This document shows positions 11,317 through 23,455 of a stretch of 64,000 nt of DNA, piece by piece. The notes beneath the pieces were generated by a model that saw only the letters and a list, made by a program, of their open reading frames with translations, was not told the DNA's origin and did no database searches. This DNA is from Alopecurus myosuroides. Its lineage: Eukaryota > Streptophyta > Magnoliopsida > Poales > Poaceae. A program made the position numbers and the translations under genes. Numbering within the stretch: the first letter of the stretch is position 1; every line of letters begins with the position of its first letter. The stretch covers positions 237,798,833 through 237,862,832 of the forward strand of contig CM054060.1 in the NCBI GenBank assembly GCA_028641055.1. Reading direction: 5' to 3'.

Positions 11317-14300
11317 TGTAACACCTGGGGTGTTACCCTAATAGGAAGTGTTTGTTTTCTTTTTGCTTGCATCACATGCATCACATGAGCATTGCATTCT
11401 GTTTTTCAAAACAACTCAAATTCAAAACAATTTAAACTTTCACACCTTGTTTCAAAATTTCCAATTTCAAACTTGCAAACTAAACCACTCATTTGTTTTT
11501 CAATAGTTTGAAATTGTTTTAATCAAATTGCATGTTAATAAAATTTTCCCCTTTGCTAAAAACCCTAATGGCAAATTCAAAAATCCAAATCAAATCAATC
11601 TTATTTATCATATTTCAATATGGGTTTAAATATTAAAATTTGACAAACAAATTAAATTGAATAATGTTTGTTTAATTGCTTGAGCTTATTAACTAGAATT
11701 TGCTTTTCCAAATTTCCCAAATCAAACCTTATTTGAAATTCAACTAACCACTTAGAAATCAAACTAATATTTCCAATTTTGAAATCATTAACTAACCTTT
11801 GCTTTTGATTATTGTTTGCAACTTAATAAAATTATTTATCAAATAAATACCCCAAACTCTATTTGGAGAATTCAACTAACTATTTTAAATCAAATTCAAA
11901 CTTTCAAACTTGTGAAAAATAATGCTAACCTTTGCTTGACATTGCTGTTTTGAACACTAACAAAAATAGTCCTAAAAAAAACATAACCCTAACCTTTATC
12001 ATTTTCTCTCCCTATCTCTTTTACAAAAAAAAGGGGATCAAAAGAAATAAAAAACACAAAAGGAGACAGGCCCCCCTTCCCTTTCTTTTTTGTTTCCAGC
12101 CCAATTTTCTTTTTCCCTCCAGACCATCCCCCTAAGCCCACCTATTTCCCCACTCAAGCCCACCCCCACGTTATCCTCTACCCCGCTGTCGTCATTGCCA
12201 TGTACGAACCATCTTCCCACCACCCGATCACCTCCCCCCCCCCTCCGATGCTGCTCTGTACAAGCACCAGCTCCCCATAAGACCTAGCCTACCCCTCTGC
12301 TCACCCTAGAGCCCTAGCCCTCCTCTCTGCCGCGCCGCCACCTCTCCCTTTCCTTCCCCCACCCGAACCACCTATTCACCGAGAACATCCACCGGCCACC
12401 CCAGCTTGCCGCCATAGACAGCAGCCCCCTCCAGCTCCACTTTCATGTCCGAGAGGGTCTCCTAGGTCCCCTCTTACGGTTCCTAGGCTACACGCCTCCT
12501 CTCGTTTCTTCAGGAGCTCGGCGACAGGCCGCCTCCCCGACGCTCTCCTTTCGGCCAGCACGGCGGCGCCGTCGTTTCGGGTTTCTCCGATCGTCGAGAC
12601 CTTGTCCTGGAGGTGTACCTTGCTGCCCGCTTCTTCCTGGCGCGACACTTCATCGGGATCCATCTCGAAGCCCCGTCGAGATCGACGTCCTCTCCGACGC
12701 GTACTCCCGGCAGAGCGCGCGTCCGCGCCACGTTCGTCACCACCTGTACTCCTCCGTCCTCTCCGACGTGACCTCTGGGTGAGCACCTCATACATTTTTT
12801 TCCCCTCTATCGCTTGGGTTGCATGCCGTACGTGTTCGTTTGTGCGATTGGAGGGTTGGCCGCCATGGCAGCAAGCTCGAGAGCTGCGGCTGCTCGTTCT
12901 GGCGCCTCGTTCCGTGCATGCACACACAAGCAGCACGACACGCCCACCAGCACAACCGAGTGTCCCCGGTGCCCTCTAGCTCATGTATCCGCTCCAGGTA
13001 CAAGCAATGCTGTTTGATCTCTGCGTCCCACGTTTCTGAACCTGAATACTGAAGAAGTGTAATTCTGTGCTAAAGTTCAGTTAGCGCGCAGCAGTGGGGT
13101 TAAATTTGCTCGCAATCGCATACTGTCACGAAACAAACGATAGTCGCACTGGCCCTGTTCCCCTGCCCCGCACCGCGAGCTCGCGGGATCGGTCCCCCGC
13201 GGCCGCAAGACTTTTTTCGCGAATTCCATCGCGCGCGCGGCCCCACCCGTCAGGGACCGCTACTGCCACCTCACAGTGCACCCGCCTCGTTGGCACGCCA
13301 GCAGGGTTTGGCCCACGGGTCAGTGGCTAGGGCTAGTTTGCTGCACGGTAACAAATAACTCCCAGCACGTTTCTTTTAATTCCAGTCCCCTAATTTTTAC
13401 AGATTAGTCCTCTATTTTAAATTGATAATAACTTTCAAAATATAACTCTAAATAACAAAAATAAAATATGTTTATTGTTCTAAATTAAATTGTCTACCCA
13501 ACTATGCCATTTGTTTTCTGTTTTGAATTTTCAAAATGCAATTCAAATTTGAATTCAAATAATTCAATTGTAATTTGCAACAATTCATAAATAATTCATA
13601 CCAATTCCAAATAAGGCAAATAAAATATGTTTTCCATACCATTTTGAATAACCTTTTCAAATATAAATTTTGTTTCATGGTTTGAATAATTTAAATTGCC
13701 CAAATAATTTAATCCTTGTTTAATTCATTTAAATTTGATAAAATCATAACTTGCTCAAAATAAAATAATTTTGAACATGCAAAATATGTTTTCAAACCAT
13801 CAAAGTGTGAACTTTTCAAATGTGAGTTTGCAATTATGTTTTGAACAAATAAAACTTCAATTAAATTCAAACTTGTTTCAAATCCATTTAAAACTTGTTT
13901 AATATTGTTTAATTCATAATTAAATTATCCTAATTCCAATTTCAATATTTGAAACATGTAATCCAACTAAAATTTGATGTTCTTTTCAAATACAAATTTT
14001 GTTAATTGTTTTGAACACTTTAACTTGATGAAAACAACAATTGCTTGTGTGACATGTTTAAGTAACCAAACTTTCCACACTTAACCAATAATTTCCAAAC
14101 TTGTTAAACCTTATTTCAATTGGTTCTATTGTTGTTATTTTGCTGTTTTCCTCATCCATGCATCATGCTAATCCACCTTCACCTGTTGATTAGTTGGAAA
14201 ACAAATCATCCAACCATAATTCATGGGTTGTTCATATGCAACTCAAATTGCATATGGGTCCATTTAAATTTGTTTATCTTGTCAACTAGTTTACCTTGAT

Positions 14301-16076
14301 GCATCTTTAAACCTGTCATGCATCCATATCTTGATCATGCTGGATCTTTTGCCGTAGTAGTAATTCTTGCATCCGGTGTTTGTTCGAGGTTCGTTGCTTC
14401 TTCCCGGATAGGACGTTGAGATGATGTGAGCAACGACAAGTTCTGCTACCTTGCGGGATCTCAGGCAAGTATACTCACTTGTTGCCAAATGGCTGCCTTT
14501 CATCACTTGTTACCGATTCTTTCCGTTGTTCTTATTCTAGCCTGTTGATACGATGCTTGTGTCTCGATCCTATCGTATGTTTACCTTGCTGCATGATATA
14601 GCCTTTCCTTCCACGTCCTATTAACTGTTGATTGTTTACCTCGTTGGCCTTCGTGTCGTAGCTGCATGCTTAGGTTGTTTTGCTCGAGTCTGTTACCCGT
14701 TACTTTCCGTTACTAGATTACTTTTATGTTCTGGGGGGGCTCGATGTTTAATCAATCAATCATGCTAATGTTACTATTAATAATAATTTGATGATAAGGC
14801 ACCGGCAGGAGGCCCTTGTGATTTTGAGGCCTGCTAGTGCCGACCCTAATAGGAAAAGGGTCTTGTCTACTGATCCATGATGAGCGCACTACCCGCATGT
14901 GGGAAGCGAGTATGGACGCCCCCCTCAATTTGACTCGATTCGCATCTCGTCCAAATCGCCTCATTTAGTTCGGGTTTTCCATTTGCTGCATGCATGATCT
15001 TGCGAGCCCTTGGATCCCGGGTGGAACTTTCGTAGTCGGCATATAGGGGGACACGGTCTTAGAGTGCTATGAGGGTCCATTTTCTTCTGGGCTCGATTAG
15101 CCGTGCGCCCAAGGTGCTTTGGGCTTGATGCGAAGAAGAGTTGAGTTGTGTAGAGTACCTCGCTTGGTGGGTTGATCCCCCGTAAGGCGGGTTATTCTTG
15201 CGTGTACGGCCAAATTGGTGCAACCCTGCAGGGATAATCTTCTCGAGAAGCCGTGTTTTCCGCGGTTATGGATTACTTGGTGAAAGTACTGGCTAACAAG
15301 TACTCAGGACAACTTAAACCTAATGATTAACAATCTTACACCCAATGATTAACAACTTGACTAGTAATAGGCTTATTGACACAATAATCTGAACCATCAT
15401 TAATTCAACTGCGTGAGTTATCCTCGGATTGCTTCTTTGGATAAAGGGGCGAGATCCAGGATGGGTTTGTTTGAAGTTATCTTTCAGTTGGTTACCATAC
15501 TCGATCTTATCTTCTTTCTGGTAGCCAGAAGTTGTAGTATCCCTCTGTAGATGGTTAGTGCAGCCCGCTGTCGCTTATTTGCAATAATCCCTTCCTTCCC
15601 GTTGATACCAAAGTATTTGTATCTTGTGATGACTGGCTACGCCGGTATCTTGTGAGTATGGGTTATCCACTTGCCAGTACTTAACCGTACTGACCCACGA
15701 ATCTTTTTCGTGGCTGCATATTCAACATTGCAGTCAACAGGTTTGAAGTCTGACGACGTTAGCTTGGGAATCCCTCCGGCTTGGCCTGGGCAGGGATTGG
15801 ACGCTCTCGGTTATCTTCAGGACTCTTAGTCCAATTTGGATCTTGTCCGTAGCCGGACGCTATGTTGTTTCTTCCGCTGTTATTTGGATCTTTGTATTGT
15901 ATCAGTTGTATCCCTGGCTCGTCTGAGTCATCTTGTATCTATCTGTTTCTGTTGTAATTGTGGAATATTCGTGAACTATTGTAATGTTATCACAAGTGGC
16001 AACCTGGAATCGGTTATTACGTGGATTTTGGCGGGAATGCTGAAATCTGCATAGTGCCCGATCTCGGGGCGTCACA
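11317..16076 (+). repeat. 3' LTR of the LARD
   Basis: This is a near-identical copy of 6083-10838, including the terminal hairpin (11318-11336). The differences are scattered point changes and one 7-bp insertion near 14487. Both LTRs therefore appear full length. Confidence 0.93.
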
Positions 16077-16557
16077 GTAGATCTTGTGCTTGTAGCTTCC
16101 ACCTTGTTGCAAGAAGCTTCGGATTCGTTGAGAGCCTCCATCCATCTTGTGGAGTGTCCTCAACCTCGTGTAAAGGTTTGGTCAACGCCTTCAAGTCGAC
16201 CTCATAGTGGAGACGAGAATCTCCCTCACCGGAGAAGCTCAAGGAGAATAAGGTGTGCACAACCGTGCTATTGAGGAGCGCCTAGGTGGCTCCCCACCTC
16301 TCCAACGTAGACGTACTTCTCTTGAGAAGGAACTACGGGAAACATATCCTTGTCTCGTTGTTTACACTTGTGGTTTATCTTGTTGCCTTTCGTTTTACTT
16401 CCGTTGCGTATCTTATCTTGTATCACTTAGGTTGCTCACCTAGTTGCACATCTAGAGAACCTTATCTTATCTTGCTTAGCCCTAATTAAAAGGAAAAGAA
16501 GAAAAATTGGTAGTCAACCTATTCATCCCCCCTCTAGTTGACCATAGTGCACTTTCA
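16077..16557 (+). repeat. 5' LTR of the Maximus-like Copia, right part
   Basis: The segment starts with the duplicated GTAGA and then matches about 26486-26959 of the 3' LTR, ending GTGCACTTTCA. It includes the R-U5 end and leads straight into the primer site. Confidence 0.93.
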
Positions 16558-16559
16558 AT

Positions 16560-16572
16560 TGGTATCAGAGCC
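16560..16572 (+). other. Primer-binding site of the Copia element
   Basis: TGGTATCAGAGCC begins two bases after the LTR and matches the 3' end complement of initiator-Met tRNA, the usual Copia primer. Confidence 0.9.
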
Positions 16573-16609
16573 TCGGCTCTTGCTAAGGGCTTAACCTCCT
16601 AAGCGTATA

Positions 16610-18879
16610 ATGGTCAATGAAAATGAGCCTGACGGTTCTAGTGCGGAAATCACCAAAATGGCCGACACTATAACTAACCTACAAGAAACGGTTGGAACCC
16701 TCCAAACCAAATTGTCCAAGGTTAGCTCTAGTGTTGGCTCGGAGGTTTCTAGCATAAAGAAGATGTTGGAGGCCATGATGGGGAAAACCAAGGAGTTCGA
16801 GGAACCACCTCTCACCTCTGATGATGATAGATCGGATTATTAGTCCATTCCAGACATCGCCGAAATGGAAGCTAACATTGCTTTAGCCAAGGCGAAAGCC
16901 AAGGAAAAAGCCGATAAAAAGGCTAAGAGCGGTGGGAGCTCCGAAGGCTCCAAGTCTCAATCGGCTAACGGTTCGGGGTCTAACTCAAAATTTCCACCAC
17001 CTCCCAATTATGACACTATCCATCCTATTGCTACAATGCCACACATTCTAAATGTTGGACTTCCTTCCATGCTTAACACTAACAAATTTTCTTCTTGGAA
17101 GTTCGATATGGAGTCTCATATTTCAGGGTCTTGCACCGCCTTGTGGAGAAGTGTTCTCCATGGATTTCATCATCACGATGCAAACAACTTGACTCCAAGA
17201 GAATACGTTGAATTTCAACTCAAAAAGACCGCTCTTGTCACTATCCAGAAGGCTCTCCCAAGAGAACATCTTGAACACATCCGCGGTATCAAGACCGCTA
17301 ATGAGTCTTGGGATAAACTTGACACCTTGTTTCAAGGCAATGCTAGAATCCAATCCTCCAAGTATGATGTGGCTCTTGACAAGTCCGAGAACTTCGTTAT
17401 GCTTGAAGATGAAAGTCCTGAGGAGCTATATAGAAGAGTTGTCACCCTTGGCAACCCATTGAGGGACTTTGTAAAAGAGGAAATCTCCGATGAGTGGATC
17501 AAGAGGAAGTTTGTCAAGGCCATAACTCCTTTCGAGAAGAACCTCTCCACTAGCATTTGAACAAGATCGGACTACAACTCCCTAAACTCCATTGGTGTTA
17601 TTAGTGAGTTCATAGCCATATCCCTATCTCACAAGAGCGCTGATGATACTCTCGCTCGCTCAAGAGGAGTTGGAAAGCCTCCCAACCTCGCCTTGAAGTC
17701 TAAGGCGGTTGGTCGGATAGAAGAAGTGGATGAGGCTGATGAGGACTATGAAGACACATACAAGGGTGCTCACAAGTGCATTGCCCTTGCCATGCATGGT
17801 TATTGGAAGAGATGGGAGGCTCACAAGGCCGGCGCTCCTAGACCTTCAATAAACAAGATCTACAAGAAGAAGGGGGAGCGGCCAAGGACATGCTTCAATT
17901 GTGGAAGTGAAAATCACTTCTTCAAGGAGTGTCCTTTTGATTCAAGAGAAGAGAATGAAGGGAAGCTTGTTCACAAGGACAAGAACAAAACCCCACAAAA
18001 CAAGAATCTCGCTAGAAGAGTCCCAAGGGCTCTATATGTTCAAGAAGGCCCCACATTGGAAATGTACTACTCCGGAGATGAAGGAGAAGATGAAGTCGTA
18101 GGTGTGGCCCATGTCGCCATAGCTATGACTTCCTCTTCATCGGTCTCTCTATTCGAATCCCCCAATGAGAAGGCATTGGTCCGACCTACATGTCTCATGG
18201 AAAAAGCCACAACGGTAATATCTTCCACCTCCAAGTCTATTGCTACTAGTTCTCCCTCATTATTGGATTGTGTTGAAAACATTGTGGATGATGAGGAGAC
18301 CAAGAATCTTAGCTCTTGGCTATGTAGTCTTGAAGGTGAAACCAAAGAAAAGGTAAAGGCCCTCTTGAGGCAACTTGATGATGCTAACTCTCTCATAGAT
18401 GAGAATGAAGAGATCATCACGACCTTGGAGAGCTATGGTGGTGGCCATGAGAATCATGACAATAAGCTTGTGGAAGCTCTTGAGAAAGAGAGATCCTAGA
18501 GAGCCTCTCTTGAGGAGAGACTATCTAGTATAGAAGAGAATTATGCTATTAGTGTTTCCAAACTTAGGAAGGATAATGAAAAATCTCTTACTTTACTTAA
18601 AATCTTTGAAGAAGAAGATTTGAAGCTAGGAATAGCTCATGAGGAATTGTTGAGCGTCATGGAAAACTAGAAAAGGAGTTCACGTCTCTTAAAGAAATCC
18701 ATGACAAACTCACCATATCCCGAAATAAGCTTCTAGCTCAACAATCTAATAAGAAAGTGACTTCTTCCTCTAATAGCATTGTTATCATGCCTACCTCTTG
18801 TACTACTACTAACGTTGTAGGGAGAGAGAAAATTCTCAATGACGCCATAAGCTCTCAAGGAGGCAAGAAAGGAAAGTAA
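16610..18879 (+). pseudogene. Copia gag with zinc knuckle (Maximus-like)
   Basis: The frame starts at ATG 16610. It gives an N-terminal coiled coil, a low-complexity K/S-rich linker, a UBN2/gag-type segment around W-KFDMESHI (near 17096-17115), and a CCHC knuckle CFNCGSENHFFKECP at about 17891-17935. The C-terminal part is a long coiled coil. In-frame stops are at 16841-16843 (TAG), 17558-17560 (TGA) and 18497-18499 (TAG), and a frame change follows near 18655. The packaging protein would assemble the virus-like particle if intact. Between 18880 and 19258 a linker with further stops leads to the protease. Confidence 0.88.
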
Positions 18880-19258
18880 GGGCTTGGCTTCGTTGCCAAG
18901 TCAAAGAAGAAAACCAAGAATGTCACCTCTTCCTCTCGGAATGTTGTCTTTGTGAAAGAGGGAGAGGTGACAAAGGAGAAGGATACCAACGCCGTGGTGG
19001 GTGATGATACCTCTAGGGGGAGCATCACTCACAACGACTTTGCCAAAAAATATAACCCCTCTTATGTTCTTATGAAATCTAGAGATGGTCATGTTTATGC
19101 TAAATACGTTGGTACTTCTTATGGTGATGATTATCATTGGACTATTTGGGTTCCTAAGACCCTTGTTACTAACAAAAGAGGACCAATTGAAGGATGGGTA
19201 CCTAAATCAAGAAATTGATCTCTTGTAGGGAAGTGCTTCCGGGTCGGGTAGATGGACG

Positions 19259-20599
19259 GTGGATAGTGGTGCATCCCAACATATGACCGGAAGCAATGAC
19301 GCAATAAGCAATATTGAACCTCCATTACCTCATCTCAATTGCGTCACTATTGGTGACAATTCCGAACTTAAGGTATTGGGACGAGGCAAGGTGGCTATCT
19401 CAAATGATGTATCAATTGAGAATGTTCTCCTTGTTGAGTCCCTCGGTTATAACTTGATGTCGATTCTTCAACTTGCAAATTGTGGTTTTACCTATTTATT
19501 TAATAAAGAGAATGTGATTGTCACTTGGGAAACAACTCTTAAAGTAGCCTTTGTTGGGTTTGTCGAGAACGACATGTATGTAGTGGACTTCTCTAAAGAA
19601 GACACGTGTGTCGCGACATGCCTAATGGCTAAAGTTGATGTGGGGTGGCTTTGGCATCGCCGGTTAGCCCACACCAATATGAGAATGCTGCATGACCTTC
19701 AAAGTGTCAATCATGTTCTAGGACTAACCAAAGCTAAGTTTGCTAAAGATCGTATGTGTAGTTCTTGCGCCTTTGGAAAGCAACATGGAGAACTTCACCC
19801 AACCAAGACTAATATCTCCACCACAAGAATTCTTGAGCTCATTCACTTAGATCTCTTTGGTCCACTATCTTATGATAGTCTCGGAGGAAATAAGTATTGA
19901 TTGGTGATTGTGGATGATTATTCAAGATATTGTTGGGTGTATTTCTTCAAGAGGAAGAGTGAGACTCAAAAGAGAGTCATCGAGTTTATCACTCTAGTGG
20001 AGCGCCAATACAATGCTTCCATATTGGCCATCCGGAGTGATAATGGTACGGAGTTCAAGAACTATACCGTTGAGGGGTTTCTTAGTGAAGAGGGAATTGC
20101 TCATCAATACTCCTCTCCCTATACCCCTCAACAAAATGGTGTTGCGGAAAGGAAGAACCGTACTTTGATGGATGCGGCTAGGACAATGATTGCGGAGTTA
20201 TCTTCTCCTTATAACTTTTGTGCCGAAGCTGTCTCCACCGCTTTTCATGCTAACAAACGGTTATATCTCCGCAAGATCTTGAACAAGACTCCCTATGAGA
20301 TTCTCACGGGAAAGAAACTGAACGTATCTTACTTCAAGGTCTATGGTTGCAAGTGCTTCATTCGCAAGAAAGGTGAACGTTTGTCAAAATTTGAGACCAA
20401 ATCTTATGAGGGTATTTTTGTTGGCTATGCCACAAACGCCCACGCCTATAGAGTCTACAACAAGTCCACCGGACAAGTTGAAGAAGCTATAGACGTGGTT
20501 TTTGATGAGGATAACGGCTCCCAAGGGGGGCGTATATATCATGGTGTTGTAGGAGATGCAATCCCTCCTATAGTCATAAGAAGAATGGGGATTGGTTAA
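19259..20599 (+). pseudogene. Copia protease and integrase
   Basis: The protease active site is VDSGASQHMTG at the start. It is followed by the GAG-pre-integrase segment (LWHRRLAHTN, then C-x2-C of the zinc-binding domain) and the integrase core. The catalytic set is visible: D in HLDLFGP, D in RSDNGTEF and E in QNGVAERKNRT. An in-frame TGA at 19898-19900 interrupts the core just after the first aspartate, and a TAA at 20597-20599 ends the segment; the same frame then continues. Spacing and order are those of Ty1/Copia, with integrase before RT. Confidence 0.9.
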
Positions 20600-22573
20600 A
20601 TAATTCCCATTGAGGGTTACCGGATGACGGAGGGAGAAGGACTATGCCCCACTCAAGTGGGGCCATTGACTACACCCATTGATACACAAGCTACCCAACA
20701 AGATGCACCAAGCCCTCAAGCTAATGATCAAGGTCAAGCAAGTAATCAAGGCCAAGATAATGATCAAGACCAAACTTCTCATCATAGTCATGATCAAAGT
20801 CCCATCATTGTTGAGAGAGCTCAACCTAGTGGTGATCCTTCAACCACTAATGATCAAGGCCAAGATGAAGATGGGCATGTCTCTGATGAAGAAGGTGATT
20901 CTCAAGCAATATCCAAAGAATCTTTGGAGGAGATACTAGCTCGTAGAGCAAAGAGAAGGCTAGAGAATCTTGACCGAGTGGGTCACACGGAGGACAAGAT
21001 ACTTGGGAAAGTTTGTGGAAGGGTTGTCACTAGGAAGAAATTGGCGGATTTTAGCAAGGCTCATGCTTTTGTCTCTTTCATTGAACCCAAGAAGGTTTAT
21101 AAAGCTCTCGAAGATCAAGATTGGCTTGAAGTCATGCATGATGAACTCAATAACTTTGAGCGTAACAAAGTGTGGAAGTTAGTGACAAGACCCAAGGATT
21201 GCAAGAATGTTATTGGCACCAAATGGGTGTTAAAGAACAAACAACACAAAGATGGTATCGTCATTCCCAACAAGGCAAGATTGGTGGCTCAAGGTTTTTC
21301 TCAAGTCGAAGGTGTTGATTTCGGTGAAATCTTTGCTCCCGTAGCTCGTCTTGAATCCATACGCATCTTACTTGCATATGCATCTCATCATAATTTTAAG
21401 TTGCAACAAATGGATGTTAAGAGTTCTTTCCTAAATGGTCCCACTACTGAGTTAGTATATGTTAAGAAACCTCCGGGCTTTGAGGATCCCAACCACCCCG
21501 ATTATGTCTATAAACTCGATAAGGCACTCTATGGACTTAAACAAGATCCATGTGCGTGGTACGAGCACCTTAAAGAGTTTCTAGTGGATCGTGTGTTTAA
21601 TGTTGGTTTAATCGATCCCACCCTCTTTACCAAGACGGTTGGAGGTGAATTATTCATATGCCAACTCTATGTGGATGACATAATTTTTGGGTCTACTAAC
21701 ACTTTGTTCAATGAAGAGTTTTGCAAGCTTATGACCGATAGGTTTGAGATGTCTATGATGGGAGAATTGGAGTTTTTCCTTGGTTTTGAAGTGAATCAAT
21801 ATCATGAAGGAACTTTCATCAAACAAGCCAAATACAATCAAGACATTCTCAAGAGATTTAATATGCATGATTCCAGGCCTATGAAGACTCCCATGTCCAC
21901 AACCATTGATTTGAAACCCGACCCCAACGGTAAAGAGGTAGATCAAAAGGTATACCACTCCATGATTGGCTCTTTGCTCTATCTTTGTGCATCTAGACCA
22001 GATATCATGTATAGTGTAGGTAAATGTGCAAGGTTTTAAGCCTCTCTGAGGCAAAGTCATTTGGAAGCGGTGAAACGAATCTTTCGATACTTAGTTCATA
22101 CCCTAAATTTTGGTCTTTGGTATCCCAAGGGTTCAAGTTTTCAGCTCATCGGGTATTCGGATGCGGATTATGCGGGAGAGAAGACGGATAGGAATTCCAC
22201 ATCCGGGGGTTGCCAATTCCTTGGTCGCTCCTTAGTGTGTTGGTCTTCAAAGAAGCAAAATTGCATTGCTCTCTCCACCACCGAGGCCGAGTATATCTCC
22301 GCGGCAAGTTTTTGTGCCCAATTGCTTTGGATGAGGCAAACCTTGAAGGATTATGGTATTCATTTTGACAAGGTGCCTCTTCTTTGTGACAATGAGAGTG
22401 CTATCAAGATCGCATGCAACCCTGCTCTTCACTCCAAGACGAAGCACGTTGAGATCCGTCATCATTTTATTCGGGATCATGTTGAGAAGGGTGATATTGA
22501 TCTCTCATATGTGTCCACCAAGGATCAACTTGCCGATATCTTCACGAAGGCCCTTGATGAACCAAGATTTTGA
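20600..22573 (+). pseudogene. Copia reverse transcriptase and RNase H
   Basis: After a Q/D/N-rich linker (about 20680-20900), the RT domain starts near [12 protein letters not shown]. It contains KARLVAQGF, the [13 protein letters not shown] aspartate and the catalytic [10 protein letters not shown] at about 21666-21695. An in-frame TAA at 22037-22039 lies between RT and RNase H. RNase H follows (YSDADYAG, ALSTTEAEYISA, CDNESAI) and ends at 22573 with the typical DIFTKAL motif. One stop keeps the two domains apart; the rest is well preserved. Confidence 0.92.
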
Positions 22574-23455
22574 GCTTTGAGGAATGAACTAAATGTCATC
22601 GATTCATCCAACTTCACTTGAAACCTTGCATATGTACTTTCATTATGGGTGTTATTAGGTTTGGATGTAGGCATGGACATAGGGGGAGCGTCACTCAACT
22701 CATGAGTATACACACCTCTTATTATGCAAAAATCAATTCATCATTGCATAATCTAGTCAATTTGTGACTCATTGTGCTTAATTGTGAGTAGTACTCTTGG
22801 ACCCAAGATACATTTTTGTGGTGCCAAAGTACACACTCAAACATGGTGGCTCTGGCCACCGACCTCCTCCTCTCGGAGTTGTTTTTATTTTGGATCTTTC
22901 ACGCACATACTATTCCCCCTTGACAACTTGTGCGGGTTCGGCTTTTATTTCTTTGCATCTTGCGAAACCACATCGAGTAATGTATCTCGTATGGAAGTTA
23001 CAATCTTCCAACCCAAGCTCCATTTGCCCAAAAGACTATTCCTATCCAAATGCTCTCGTTTTTCTGACCTCGGCGTGCTAAGACTGGGTGTGGCGGAGGC
23101 TCCGGTGAAACCACCGGAGGATCCGCTGTGCCTGTCAACCAGAGCCCATCGGTACCTCTGCTGGTGCGAAATTTGCCCAGCGGATCTGTACTGCACAGCG
23201 CCTCGTCGACAGGGGGCGGAACCTCCGATGAAACCACCGGAGGCTCCGCCCGCTGGGGTTCTGCGAGACAAGACTAGGGCGAGCAGGGTCAACAAGATCT
23301 AAGATCTTATTTTCCCCCACTTTCCCTTCCTCTTCCTCCTCCAAACCACCGCCGTCTCCTACGTCTCCACCGCTGGGAAGAGTGCTCCACCACCGGGAGG
23401 CCCTCCTCCTTGTCTTGTACCGCTCCGGGATCTTCTTCCTCCCTCACCTTCCACC
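22574..23455 (+). other. Spacer between pol and the third ORF
   Basis: No gene is supported here. It holds a polypurine-like TAGGGGGAGCG (22680-22690), two hairpin words of the LTR type (TCCGGTGAAACCACCGGA at 23101-23118 and a one-base variant at 23224-23241) and a C/T-rich leader just before the third ORF. Confidence 0.7.

Larger units (their letters stand above)
6083..16076 (+). mobile_element. LARD (large LTR retrotransposon derivative) with about 4.76-kb LTRs, Sukkula-like
   Basis: Two direct repeats of 4756 and 4760 bp start TGTAACACC and end GGGGCGTCACA. They flank only 478 bp of internal DNA with an initiator-Met-type primer site. The insertion is flanked by a perfect GTAGA duplication (6078-6082 and 16077-16081), and removal restores the Copia LTR. 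LTR differences counted by eye are about 45 substitutions plus a few indels, near 1%, so the insertion is recent. No gag or pol is encoded and no clear polypurine tract precedes the second LTR. The very long LTRs recall the barley LARD Sukkula, but the family was not checked. Confidence 0.9.
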
